Positions 25,382 to 33,650 of a DNA stretch of 64,000 nt are shown here, in pieces. Within the stretch, counting starts at the first letter, position 1; every line of letters starts with the position of its first letter. Where the stretch lies: positions 1,984,001 through 2,048,000 of the forward strand of contig NZ_LT629696.1 of the NCBI RefSeq assembly GCF_900100265.1, read 5' to 3'. The notes beneath the pieces are model-generated. The model ran no database searches. It was not told the DNA's origin and saw only the letters and a list, made by a program, of their open reading frames with translations. The translations under genes and the position numbers were made by a program. Source of the stretch: Leifsonia sp. 466MF (lineage in GTDB: Bacteria; Actinomycetota; Actinomycetes; Actinomycetales; Microbacteriaceae).

Positions 25382-25714
25382 CTACTTCTTGAGCGCGCGG
25401 ATCACGCGCGACCAGGCGTGACCGGCCACCCAGACGAACGGGATGCCGATCGCCAGCAGCGTGATCAGGTTCGGACGGAACCGGACCCCGGTCTCGTCGG
25501 AGACGTACGCGCCGAAGGGCACGGCCCATCCGCCGCCGCCACCGCCGCCGGGGGCGTCCTCGCCGCCCTCGCCCACGACTCCCGCGCCGAAACCGAACTG
25601 GACGGCCGCCACCGGCACGATGGTGGTCCCGTCGACGACGACGGGCTCGCCGTAGACCGACTTGATGCCGGAGGCGCTGAGGGTCTCCGCGAGCTTGAGC
25701 GAGATGTTCGTCAT
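25382..25714 (-). CDS. GerW/YtfJ-family protein
   Basis: A 110-residue protein. Its N-terminal half, LAETLSASGIKSVYGEPVVV followed by VPVAAVQFGFGAG, is the GerW (YtfJ) family core; the middle carries a run of seven glycines, and the C-terminus is a membrane-type hydrophobic segment (LLAIGIPFVWVAGH). In Bacillus the family acts in spore germination, but it also occurs in non-sporulating actinobacteria, where its function is unknown. The start is ATG 25714, with TACGCT 7 nt upstream (25727-25722), so it is leaderless. Confidence 0.85.
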   Translation of the reverse strand: MTNISLKLAETLSASGIKSVYGEPVVVDGTTIVPVAAVQFGFGAGVVGEGGEDAPGGGGGGGWAVPFGAYVSDETGVRFRPNLITLLAIGIPFVWVAGHAWSRVIRALKK

Positions 25715-25757
25715 ACGCCTGAGCGTAGCCCCCGGCTTCCCGTGCGACCAGGCCCGT

Positions 25758-27032
25758 TCAGTCGCTCACGTACTTCGGGTTGCGGCCGTCGCGCTCCTCC
25801 TCGTCGGCGTCGCGCGCACGGCGCACCAGGGAGGCCGGTCCGATCATCCCGCGGCCGAACCGCGCGCTCACCGCGTCGAGGGTGCGCTCGGTCTCGCGCC
25901 ACTCCTCATCCGGGTCCCACAGGGCGACCGCGTCGCCGCCCGCTTCGAGCAGCTGCTCTGCGCGGACGCCGATGAGCCGCAGCGGCGTCTGCCGCACGTC
26001 GAGGTTGAGGGCGCCGAACACATCCCACGCCTCCTCGAACAGGCGCCTGCCGACGTTGGTCGGCTCCGCCAGCGTGCGCGACCGCGTGATCGTCCGGAAG
26101 TCGGAGAACCGCACCTTGATCGACACCGTGCGGGCGATCATCGCGTGCTTGCGGAGCCGCTCGCCGACCCGGCCCGACAAGCGCAGGAATTCGCGGCGGA
26201 GGACGTCCAGGTCGCCGACATCCGTTCCGAAGGTGTTCTCGTGGCCGATGCTCTTCTCGCGCGACTCGGTGACGATGCCGCGGTCGTCCCGGCCGTTCGC
26301 GAGCTCGTGGAGCTTGCGGCCGCTCGCGTCTCCGACGGCTTTCTGAAGCACGTGCAGCGGGGCGTCCGCGAGGTCGCCGACCGTGAGCAGCCCCATCCGC
26401 TCCAGCGACGCCTGCGTGCTCGCACCGACGCCCCACAGCGCGCCCACCTGGAGCGGGCGGAGGAAGGCGAGCGTCTCGGAGCGCGGGATGACCAGCAGGC
26501 CGTCCGGCTTGGCGCGGCCCGAGGCGAGCTTCGCCATGAACTTCGTCGCCGCCACCCCGACCGAGCAGGTCAGCCCGGTCTCCTCCTGCACCCGCGACCG
26601 GATCAGCTCGGCGATGCGGCGCGGCGACCCGAGCAGGCGGCGGGCGCCCGACACATCGAGGAACGCCTCGTCGATGCTGAGCGGTTCCACCAGCGGTGTG
26701 ACCTCCCGGAAGATGTCCATCACCTTCGCCGAGTACTCGGTGTACCGGTCGTAGTGGGGCGGGAGGATGATCGCGTTCGGACACAGCCGGAGCGCTTGCG
26801 ACATGGGCATCGCGCTGCGCACGCCGTACCGCCGCGCCTCGTAGGTCGCGCTCGTCACGACGCCGCGGCCGCCCGCATGCCCGACGATCGCCGGCTTGCC
26901 GCGGGCGTCGGGGCGCTCCAGCAGCTCGACGGACGCGAAGAACGCATCCATGTCGACATGCAGGATGGCGGACTCCGAGTCGTCGACGTCGGCCGCGCTC
27001 ACCTGCCGCTGGCTGCCATCCGCTCGTCCCAC
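25758..27032 (-). CDS. dinB: DNA polymerase IV (Y family)
   Basis: A 424-residue translesion polymerase. HVDMDAFFASVE and SIDEAFLDVSG carry the catalytic Asp/Glu residues, and SATYEARRYGVRSAMPM is the finger region. The little-finger domain and a C-terminal acidic tail follow (residues ~260-424); no obvious beta-clamp motif is visible near the end. It starts at GTG 27032 after CTGGAG. No actinobacterial LexA-type box (CGAACATATGTTCG-like) is seen in the upstream 130 bp, so it may not be SOS-controlled here. A 17-bp-arm palindrome lies between it and the divergent aldo/keto reductase. Confidence 0.95.
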   Translation of the reverse strand: MGRADGSQRQVSAADVDDSESAILHVDMDAFFASVELLERPDARGKPAIVGHAGGRGVVTSATYEARRYGVRSAMPMSQALRLCPNAIILPPHYDRYTEYSAKVMDIFREVTPLVEPLSIDEAFLDVSGARRLLGSPRRIAELIRSRVQEETGLTCSVGVAATKFMAKLASGRAKPDGLLVIPRSETLAFLRPLQVGALWGVGASTQASLERMGLLTVGDLADAPLHVLQKAVGDASGRKLHELANGRDDRGIVTESREKSIGHENTFGTDVGDLDVLRREFLRLSGRVGERLRKHAMIARTVSIKVRFSDFRTITRSRTLAEPTNVGRRLFEEAWDVFGALNLDVRQTPLRLIGVRAEQLLEAGGDAVALWDPDEEWRETERTLDAVSARFGRGMIGPASLVRRARDADEEERDGRNPKYVSD

Positions 27033-27078
27033 GACTCCAGCTTCTCACCCGCCGCCGACACGCGGGACCCTCCTCCGC

Positions 27079-27135
27079 CGAAGTGCACGTCGTGGCGCCT
27101 AAAACCGGCGAATAGCGACCACGACGTGCACTTCG
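27079..27135. repeat. 17-bp-arm palindrome between dinB and the aldo/keto reductase
   Basis: CGAAGTGCACGTCGTGG (27079-27095) and its exact complement (27119-27135) surround a 23-nt loop in which CGCC/GGCG pairs again. GCGGACTCGGCGACG follows directly; GCGGACTCG is also the outer part of the palindromes at 1111-1128 and 44904-44915. It lies between divergent genes and overlaps the expected -35 of the aldo/keto reductase, so it is not a terminator here. Confidence 0.85.
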
Positions 27136-27162
27136 CGGACTCGGCGACGTACGTTTGGGGGC

Positions 27163-28167
27163 ATGGAATTCAGGTACCTCGGCAACAGCGGTCTCAAGAT
27201 CTCGGAGATCATCTACGGCAACTGGCTCACCCACGGCTCGCAGGTCGAGAACGACACGGCGACCGAGTGCGTGCACGCCGCCCTCGACGCGGGGATCACG
27301 ACGTTCGACACCGCGGACGCGTACGCCAACACGGTCGCGGAGCAGGTGCTCGGCGACGCCCTGAAGAGCCAGCGCCGCGCCTCCCTCGAGATCTTCACCA
27401 AGGTCTACTGGCCGACGGGCCCCAAGGGCCACAACGACGTCGGGCTCTCACGCAAGCACATCCTCGAATCGATCGACGGATCGCTGCAGCGCCTCGGCAC
27501 CGACTACGTCGACCTGTACCAGGCGCACCGGTATGACCACGAGACCCCACTCGAGGAGACGATGCAGGCGTTCGCCGACGTCGTCCGCGCCGGCAAGGCC
27601 CTCTACATCGGCGTCAGCGAGTGGACGGCCGACCAGCTGCGCGCGGGACACGCGCTCGCCAAGGAGCTCAACATCCAGCTCATCTCGAACCAGCCGCAGT
27701 ACTCGATGCTGTGGCGCGTCATCGAGAAGCAGGTCGTGCCCACCTCGGGCGAGCTCGGGATCTCGCAGATCGTCTGGTCGCCGGTCGCCCAGGGCGTGCT
27801 CACCGGCAAGTACAAGCCGGGACAGCAGGCACCGGAGGGCAGCCGCGCGGCCGACGAGAAGGGCGGCGCCGACGCCATCCGCGGATTCATGCGCGACGAG
27901 GTGCTGACCGCGGTGCAGGGACTCCAGCCGATCGCGGACGAGCTCGGCATCACCATGGCGCAGCTCGCCGTGGCGTGGGTGCTGCAGAACCAGAACGTGT
28001 CCGGCGCGATCGTCGGCGCGTCGCGCCCGGAGCAGGTGCGGTCGAACGCCGCGGCCGCCGGCGTGCGTCTATCCGGCGACATCATGGGACGCATCGACGA
28101 GGCCGTCGGCGACGTGGCGCAGACCGACCCGGCGCTCACCGTCTCCCCCGCCAAGCGCCCGGCCTGA
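27163..28167 (+). CDS. Aldo/keto reductase
   Basis: A 334-residue NADPH-dependent reductase of the voltage-gated potassium channel beta-subunit-like group. Catalytic Asp and Tyr lie in FDTADAYAN, Lys in TKVYWPTG, and His in LYQAHRYD. The C-terminal cofactor segment IVGASRPEQVRSNA is typical. It starts at ATG 27163 with TACGTT (27150-27155) 7 nt upstream, so it is leaderless. A palindrome at 27079-27135 overlaps the promoter. The substrate is unknown. Confidence 0.93.
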   Translation: MEFRYLGNSGLKISEIIYGNWLTHGSQVENDTATECVHAALDAGITTFDTADAYANTVAEQVLGDALKSQRRASLEIFTKVYWPTGPKGHNDVGLSRKHILESIDGSLQRLGTDYVDLYQAHRYDHETPLEETMQAFADVVRAGKALYIGVSEWTADQLRAGHALAKELNIQLISNQPQYSMLWRVIEKQVVPTSGELGISQIVWSPVAQGVLTGKYKPGQQAPEGSRAADEKGGADAIRGFMRDEVLTAVQGLQPIADELGITMAQLAVAWVLQNQNVSGAIVGASRPEQVRSNAAAAGVRLSGDIMGRIDEAVGDVAQTDPALTVSPAKRPA

Positions 28168-28182
28168 TCCGCCGCTCGGGCG

Positions 28183-28911
28183 TCAGACGAGGGCGGCGAC
28201 CAACGGGCGCAGCCAGTCGCGGAAGGCGACGGAGTCGTTTCGCAGCGACGCGCTGACCACGACCGTGTGCGGGCCGACGATCCAGGTGCCCTTCTCGGCG
28301 AGCGGGAGCACGTCGATGTCGAGCCGGAAGTACCCGGCCTGACGCCGGAGCTCGTGCTCGCGCTCCCGGACGACGTCGACGATGTCGGCGGCACGGCGGG
28401 CGTGGTGCTCGGCGCTGTCCACCAGGTACTCGGCGTGCCGCGCGGTCGCCCACCCGGCGGCCGCCTCGTAGTGGGCGATCACCGCATCCTGCAGCTCGAT
28501 CACCCGGTCGAACGCCTCGAAATGCGGAGGCCGCAGCAGTGGCGCCGTGAGCCGGCGGTGCCGGTCGGCCGCCACCTCGAACCACGCCTCCCACTGCCGG
28601 GCGAGGGCGGCAGCGCCATCCTCCCGCGCCGTATCCGGGTCGGCGGCGGGCGCAGCCGGTCGTCCGGCGGGACGAGCGGGATGGATGAACGGAGCCGGCC
28701 GCGTGCGCGGCACCGGTGCGGATGCACTACGCCCGTCCACCGCCTCCGCCCGCCCGGAATGCAGCACCGGGAGCACCGTCGGCTCGAGTCGCGGAAGCGC
28801 GGGCTCCACCCGGCCGTGGAGACCGGCGAGCTCGCGCACGGCGAGGGCGACGAGCAGGTCCCACGGGCAGTCCTCCGTGACCTGCCATCGAAGGGTGCCC
28901 TCGACGAACAT
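28183..28911 (-). CDS. Conserved hypothetical protein
   Basis: A 242-residue soluble protein in which the first ~90 residues are Pro/Arg-rich and of low complexity, and the last ~150 form a compact predicted helical domain (HFEAFDRVIELQDAVIAHYE; HHARRAADIVDVVREREHEL) ending in a beta part (GTWIVGPHTVVVSASLR). No catalytic motif is known to me. It is leaderless: TACAAT (28923-28918) is 6 nt before ATG 28911. It faces the aldo/keto reductase end. Confidence 0.6.
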   Translation of the reverse strand: MFVEGTLRWQVTEDCPWDLLVALAVRELAGLHGRVEPALPRLEPTVLPVLHSGRAEAVDGRSASAPVPRTRPAPFIHPARPAGRPAAPAADPDTAREDGAAALARQWEAWFEVAADRHRRLTAPLLRPPHFEAFDRVIELQDAVIAHYEAAAGWATARHAEYLVDSAEHHARRAADIVDVVREREHELRRQAGYFRLDIDVLPLAEKGTWIVGPHTVVVSASLRNDSVAFRDWLRPLVAALV

Positions 28912-28989
28912 GCCGACATTGTAGGTTCGCGGCGCGCCGGGAGGTAGTGGGTGCCGAACCGGTTCAGCGGAGCGGCAGGATGCGGGACC

Positions 28990-29328
28990 TCAGCGGTCGT
29001 ACGGTTCCTCGGCCACGAGGAGCGACGCCGGGATGATCGCCGTCTCGTACGGTCCGCGTCCGTCGCGTCGGTGCTGGGGCTCGAAGAACGACACCGTCCA
29101 CGTCGTCAGGCCGTCCTGCGGCCCGTAGACGTTGCGCAGCCCGCGGTCGCCCGGCGCGATGATCACGCCCGTCGGCTCGCCGATCCAGTCGTCCGACGAC
29201 ACAGGATCATGCTCACGGACGTAGACCTGCACTCCGACGCCAAGCCCGGGACTGCGGCGGCCCGTGGTCTCCGGGCTCCCGCCCGTCGCCGATCGATCAC
29301 CGGATGCGCGTCTCCACATGCCGTCCAT
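28990..29328 (-). CDS. Small conserved hypothetical protein
   Basis: A 112-residue protein, disordered at the N-terminus (first ~25 residues basic, Gly/Ser-rich) and beta-rich afterwards, with TWTVSFFEPQHRR as a central strand. No recognisable domain. The start could be ATG 29328 or the Met 9 nt later. It sits beside a YidC paralogue but shares no overlap with it. Probably a genuine gene, judging by its acidic, ordered C-terminal half. Confidence 0.5.
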   Translation of the reverse strand: MDGMWRRASGDRSATGGSPETTGRRSPGLGVGVQVYVREHDPVSSDDWIGEPTGVIIAPGDRGLRNVYGPQDGLTTWTVSFFEPQHRRDGRGPYETAIIPASLLVAEEPYDR

Positions 29329-29368
29329 CGTGCCACCCCCGGGCTGTGCGACCGCTCAGTGCTTGCGG

Positions 29369-30142
29369 TCAGTGCGACGTCGTCGGCCGCGTCGAACCCC
29401 CTGCGCGGCGCGCCGGGTCGAGAAGCCGGCGCAGCGTCCACCGCTCGGCCACCGTCCACGTCGTCGACGTGAGGATGTAGACGGCGGCCGCCAGCGGGAC
29501 GAACGCCGCGAAGACCACGGTCACATAGGGCAGGAACGACAGCGCGCGCAGCATCCCGACCGGTGCCGTCGAACCTTCCGGCTGCGGCAGCGTCAGCACC
29601 CGTCGGGACACCGTGGTCACGATCGCGATCAACGCGAGGACGCCGAAGTAGACGAGGATCCCCGGCCAGACCCCGGCCCCCGCGCCGGTGAGCCCGACGA
29701 AGCTGGTTCCGAGCGGCGCCCCGAAGGCGTGCTCCCCGAGCAGCGTGTTGGCGTGCCCGGCGATGGTCGGATGCGTGAACACGGCGTACAGCAGCGTCAC
29801 GACGGGGATCTGCGCGAGCAGCGGCAGCATCCCGGCGAACGGCGACACCTGCTCCTCGCGGTACAGCTCCATCGTCTTCTGGGCGAGCGTCTCGCGGTCG
29901 CCCTTGTGCCGGCGCTGCAGCTCGGCGAGGCGGGGAGCGATCCGCCGGCGGCTGTACTCGGCGCGCACCTGGCTGACGCCGACGGGGATGAGGACGACGC
30001 GGACGAGCAGCGTCAGGACGACGACGGCGACGAGGCCGGCGGCGGTTCCGGCGATCGGTTCGACGGCGGTGGAGAGAGCGGTGACGAGGCTGTATGCCCC
30101 GTCGAGGAGGGCCGCGATGGGCGGCCAGGAGAAGAAGTCCAT
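29369..30142 (-). CDS. YidC/Oxa1 family membrane insertase paralogue
   Basis: A 257-residue integral membrane protein with about 5 segments. The conserved Oxa1 core is visible: LTLLVRVVLIPVGVSQVRAE, LAELQRRHKGDRETLAQKTM (cytoplasmic coiled loop), and SPFAGMLPLLAQIPVVTLLYAVF with the hydrophilic-groove helices. It lacks the N-terminal periplasmic domain, as expected for Gram-positive YidC, and is not in the usual rnpA-yidC-jag cluster, so it is a second copy. A DUF6412 gene follows upstream on the same strand (90 bp apart). Confidence 0.92.
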   Translation of the reverse strand: MDFFSWPPIAALLDGAYSLVTALSTAVEPIAGTAAGLVAVVVLTLLVRVVLIPVGVSQVRAEYSRRRIAPRLAELQRRHKGDRETLAQKTMELYREEQVSPFAGMLPLLAQIPVVTLLYAVFTHPTIAGHANTLLGEHAFGAPLGTSFVGLTGAGAGVWPGILVYFGVLALIAIVTTVSRRVLTLPQPEGSTAPVGMLRALSFLPYVTVVFAAFVPLAAAVYILTSTTWTVAERWTLRRLLDPARRAGGSTRPTTSH

Positions 30143-30232
30143 GAGTGTGTGATCCCTGCGATTCGGACGGATGCGGACGCGTCTGGTCGCGAAGGCGCCG
30201 CCGTCCGCCCGGTGGCGGGATACGGGGTGCGG

Positions 30233-30535
30233 TTACGCGGCCGGCAGGGAGACGCCGGGCGCTCTGGGGCGCGGCCGGCCGTCGGCGTCCGGAGCCGACT
30301 GACTCTCGGCGAGCCATCCCGCGACGGGGAGGATCGGCCGGGACCACGCGGAGCGCACCCGCAGGGAGGCGGCGAGAGCCGCCACCGACCGGAGTGCCGC
30401 TGCGGCGACGACCGCAACCAGGCCGAGGGCACCGGCCACACCGGCCAGCGCGACGACGCCGGCGGGGCTGCCGCCGCCGAGCATGCCGAGCGCGGACGCG
30501 AAAGCGCGTCCGAGGAGCTCGAGCAGGGCGGTCAT
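30233..30535 (-). CDS. DUF6412 domain protein
   Basis: A 100-residue protein with two hydrophobic segments (about 5-30 and 35-58, Ala/Val/Gly-rich) and a Pro/Arg-rich tail. This pattern matches DUF6412 proteins found next to YidC paralogues in Microbacteriaceae. Given the shared direction and 90-bp gap to the YidC paralogue they may be co-transcribed. The function is unknown. Confidence 0.7.
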   Translation of the reverse strand: MTALLELLGRAFASALGMLGGGSPAGVVALAGVAGALGLVAVVAAAALRSVAALAASLRVRSAWSRPILPVAGWLAESQSAPDADGRPRPRAPGVSLPAA

Positions 30536-30633
30536 GCAGACGACGGTAACAGAGCCCGGCCCGAACGCCGAGAGCGTTCGCGCGAGGCGGACGCGTGTCG
30601 CCTCCCGCCGATGCTCGGTGGAAGGATGGGGTC

Positions 30634-31296
30634 ATGACTCGAGTCGCGATCATCGGAGCCCACGGAAAAGTCGCCCAGCAGCTCATGCGGGTGCTCTACG
30701 ACCGCGGAGACGACTTCGTCGGCGTCGTCCGCAGCGACGAGCACGCCGAGGATGTCTACCGCCTCGGCGGCCTCGGGGCGCTGGTCGACATCGAGAAGGC
30801 GGACGCCGACACCCTCGCCGAGGCGATCCGCGGCTGCGACGCGGTCGTGTTCACCGCCGGGGCCGGAGCGGGCTCGGGCATCGAACGGAAAAGGACCGTC
30901 GACTACGGCGGCTCCGTGAAGTCGCAGGAGGCGGCCGCGAAGGCGGGCATCCGGCGGTTCGTGCAGGTCTCGGCCTGGGGCGTCGACGCTCCGGTCGACG
31001 ACGCCGACCCGGTCTGGAAGGCGTACGTCGAGGCCAAGCGCGACGCCGACACGGCGCTCCGCGCCTCCGGGCTCGACTGGACCATCCTCCGCCCGGGCGG
31101 CCTCACCATCGACGAGGGCACCGGACGGATCACGCTCGGCGACAGCGTTCCGCGCGGCAGCATCGCCCGCGAGGACGTCGCCACCCTCATCGCCGTCGTG
31201 CTCGACGAGCCCGCGGCGATCGGCCGGCAGTGGGAGGTCATCGGCGGCGACACCCCGATCGAGGACGCCGTGCGGGCGCAGGTCGCCTCCGCGTAG
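30634..31296 (+). CDS. NAD(P)-binding protein, SDR atypical/NmrA-like
   Basis: A 220-residue Rossmann-fold protein. The dinucleotide-binding motif is IIGAHGKVAQQLM (GxxGxxG-type), and DAVVFTAGAGAGSG and YVEAKRDADTALRASGLDWT (Tyr-x-x-x-Lys-like region) are typical of 'NAD(P)H-binding protein, SDR a5'. ATG 30634 follows GGAAGGATGGGGTC. The acyl-CoA synthetase gene starts 10 bp after its stop, and that gene's -10 box overlaps the stop codon. The substrate is unknown. Confidence 0.88.
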   Translation: MTRVAIIGAHGKVAQQLMRVLYDRGDDFVGVVRSDEHAEDVYRLGGLGALVDIEKADADTLAEAIRGCDAVVFTAGAGAGSGIERKRTVDYGGSVKSQEAAAKAGIRRFVQVSAWGVDAPVDDADPVWKAYVEAKRDADTALRASGLDWTILRPGGLTIDEGTGRITLGDSVPRGSIAREDVATLIAVVLDEPAAIGRQWEVIGGDTPIEDAVRAQVASA

Positions 31297-31306
31297 GCTT
31301 GCCGCC

Positions 31307-33052
31307 GTGACCACCGACAGCGCGACGAGCGACGGAGCCGCGACCGCGGGCGCCGAGCACCTCCCGTACAGTACGAAGCCCTGGATCGCCGGCTATGCGC
31401 CCGGCGTCCCGGCCGACGTGGAGGTGCCCGCCGGGTCCCTCTCGCACCTCATCGACGAGTCGGTGAAGACGTACGCCAAGCACGTCGCCCTGGAGTTCTT
31501 CGGCGCGACCACGACGTACGCCGAGCTGGGCGACCAGATCGCGCGCGCCGCCGAGGGCCTGCGGAAACTCGGCGTCTCGAAGGGCGACCGGGTCGCGCTC
31601 GTGCTGCCGAACTGTCCTCAGCACGTCGCGGCGTTCTACGCCGTCCTGCGCCTCGGCGCCGTGGTCGTCGAGCACAACCCGCTGTACACGCCGCGCGAGC
31701 TCCGCCACCAGTTCGAGGACCACGGCGCGACCGTCGCCATCGTCTGGGACAAGGTCGCCGCCACCGTGCAGGACCTCCCCGCCGACCTCGGCGTCACCAC
31801 GATCATCTCCGTCGACCTCACCCGCGCGATGCCCGCCTCCAAGCGGTTCGCGCTGCGGCTCCCCGTCCCGGCGGCGCGCAAGGCCCGCGAGCAGCTGACC
31901 GCGAAAGTGTCCGGAACGATCTCCTGGGATTCGCTGGTCGCCTCCCGCCGGATCGCGAAGTCCTCCCCGCGGCCGGAGCGTGACGACCTGGCCCTCATCC
32001 AGTACACCTCCGGCACCACCGGCACACCGAAGGGCGCCATGCTCAGTCACGGCAACCTGAACGTGAACGCGGCGCAGTCCCGCGCCTGGGTGCCGACCAT
32101 CGAGCGCGGCACGTCGGTCGTCTACGCGGTCCTCCCCTTGTTCCACGCGTACGGGCTCACCCTCTGCCTCACCTTCGCGATGAGCATGGGGGCGCGGCTG
32201 GTGCTGTTCCCGAAGTTCGACCCCGACCTGGTGCTGGATGTGGTGAAAAAGCACCCGGCGACCTTCCTGCCCGCTGTCCCTCCGATCTACGAACGGCTGG
32301 TGCAGGCGGCCGAGAAGCGGAAGGTGTCCCTGTCGGGCATTCAGATCGCGATCTCGGGCGCCATGAGCCTGCCGCAGGGCATCGTCGACCTCTGGGAGCA
32401 CGAGACCGGCGGCTACCTCGTCGAGGGCTACGGCCTCTCCGAGTGCTCGCCGGTGCTGATGGCGAACCCGGTCGGCGCCACCCGCCGCGAGGGCACGGTC
32501 GGCCTCCCGCTGCCGAGCACGGAGCTGCGCGTGGCCGACCCGGACGACCCCTCGGTGGACCGCCCGTTCGGCGAGGAGGGCGAGCTGCTCGCGCGCGGTC
32601 CGCAGGTTTTCTCCGGCTACTGGCGGAAGCCCGACGAGACCGCCAAGGTGTTCTCCGACGACGGCTGGTTCCGCACCGGCGACATCGTGACGATGGATGA
32701 GGACGGCTTCGTCCGCATCGTCGACCGCATCAAGGAGCTCATCGTCACCGGTGGCTTCAACGTGTCGCCGACCGAGGTGGAGGACGCCCTGCGCTCCTTC
32801 CCGGGCGTCGCCGACATCGCCGTGGTCGGGCTCCCCCACCGCCGGGGCGGGGAGGACGTGGTCGCCGCTGTCGTGATGGAGCCCGGCGCATCCTTCGACG
32901 AGGAGGCCATCCGCGCATTCGGCCGCGACTGCCTCACCCCGTACAAGGTCCCGAAGCATGTGGTGCAGGTGGACGAGCTGCCGCGCTCGATCGTCGGCAA
33001 GGTCATCCGCCGCAAGGTGCGCGACCAGCTGCTCGCCGCACAGGCGAGATAG
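31307..33052 (+). CDS. Long-chain acyl-CoA synthetase, FadD-like
   Basis: A 581-residue ANL-family adenylating enzyme. A3 is YTSGTTGTPKGAMLSHGN (ATP-binding), A5 is VEGYGLSECSPV, A7 is the GDIVTMDEDGFVRIVDR region, and A10 contains RSIVGKVIRR with the catalytic Lys. It would activate a fatty or related carboxylic acid as its CoA thioester. The GTG start at 31307 has TAGGCT (31294-31299) 7 nt upstream; the TAG of this -10 is the stop of the preceding gene. It faces a PaaI-type thioesterase, so formation and hydrolysis of CoA esters adjoin. Confidence 0.92.
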   Translation: MTTDSATSDGAATAGAEHLPYSTKPWIAGYAPGVPADVEVPAGSLSHLIDESVKTYAKHVALEFFGATTTYAELGDQIARAAEGLRKLGVSKGDRVALVLPNCPQHVAAFYAVLRLGAVVVEHNPLYTPRELRHQFEDHGATVAIVWDKVAATVQDLPADLGVTTIISVDLTRAMPASKRFALRLPVPAARKAREQLTAKVSGTISWDSLVASRRIAKSSPRPERDDLALIQYTSGTTGTPKGAMLSHGNLNVNAAQSRAWVPTIERGTSVVYAVLPLFHAYGLTLCLTFAMSMGARLVLFPKFDPDLVLDVVKKHPATFLPAVPPIYERLVQAAEKRKVSLSGIQIAISGAMSLPQGIVDLWEHETGGYLVEGYGLSECSPVLMANPVGATRREGTVGLPLPSTELRVADPDDPSVDRPFGEEGELLARGPQVFSGYWRKPDETAKVFSDDGWFRTGDIVTMDEDGFVRIVDRIKELIVTGGFNVSPTEVEDALRSFPGVADIAVVGLPHRRGGEDVVAAVVMEPGASFDEEAIRAFGRDCLTPYKVPKHVVQVDELPRSIVGKVIRRKVRDQLLAAQAR

Positions 33053-33067
33053 CCGCGCGGTCGGGCG

Positions 33068-33604
33068 TCAGCCGCCGATCGGGAACACCAGCAGCGAACC
33101 GGTCGCCGTCGCGACCGTCTTGCCCGCAGCATCCGTGATGACTCCGTCGGCGAAGGCGACGCGGTTGCCGGGCTTCGTCACGGTCGCGGTGCAGGTCAGT
33201 GGACCGGTCCCCGCGTGCACCGGGCGCAGATAGTTGACCGTGATCTGGATGGATGTGTACCCCTGACCTTGCGGCAGCGTCGTCTGCACGGCGCAGCCGA
33301 GCGCGGAATCGAGCACGGTGCACACGAACCCGCCGTGCACCGTCCCGATCGGGTTGTAGTGCGACTCGTCCGGCTCGCACACGAACGTGGCCGTGCCCGG
33401 GTCGGCTGCGACCAGCGTCATGCGCATCAGCTCGGTGATGGGAGGCGGCGGCAGCTCGCCGCGCAGCATCGACCGGAGGTACTCCAGCCCGGTCATGCTG
33501 GGCATCCGGGCGACGCCCGGAGCCGGGTCCTCCCAGTGGACGGTGCGAGTGCGGGTCTGCGTCTCGGTCTGGGTCTGGGTCTTCTCGGCGCCGGCGTCGC
33601 TCAT
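33068..33604 (-). CDS. PaaI-family thioesterase
   Basis: A 178-residue hotdog thioesterase. The active-site helix region is NPIGTVHGGFVCTVLDSALG (catalytic acidic Asp downstream), and VNYLRPVHAG is the family strand. An N-terminal extension of ~35 residues includes an unusual Thr/Gln/Arg alternating tract (TQTQTETQTRTRT). ATG 33604 follows GAGGATGACGGC. Context suggests hydrolysis of a CoA ester, possibly one made by the convergent acyl-CoA synthetase. Confidence 0.88.
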   Translation of the reverse strand: MSDAGAEKTQTQTETQTRTRTVHWEDPAPGVARMPSMTGLEYLRSMLRGELPPPPITELMRMTLVAADPGTATFVCEPDESHYNPIGTVHGGFVCTVLDSALGCAVQTTLPQGQGYTSIQITVNYLRPVHAGTGPLTCTATVTKPGNRVAFADGVITDAAGKTVATATGSLLVFPIGG

Positions 33605-33650
33605 GCCGTCATCCTCGCACGCGCGGCGCCCGCAGGTCAGGCTGCGCGGG

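Noticed and set aside
26992..27162. LexA/SOS box before dinB
   Set aside because: No sequence like the actinobacterial SOS dyad (GAAC-N4-GTTC) is present; the existing palindrome is of another kind.
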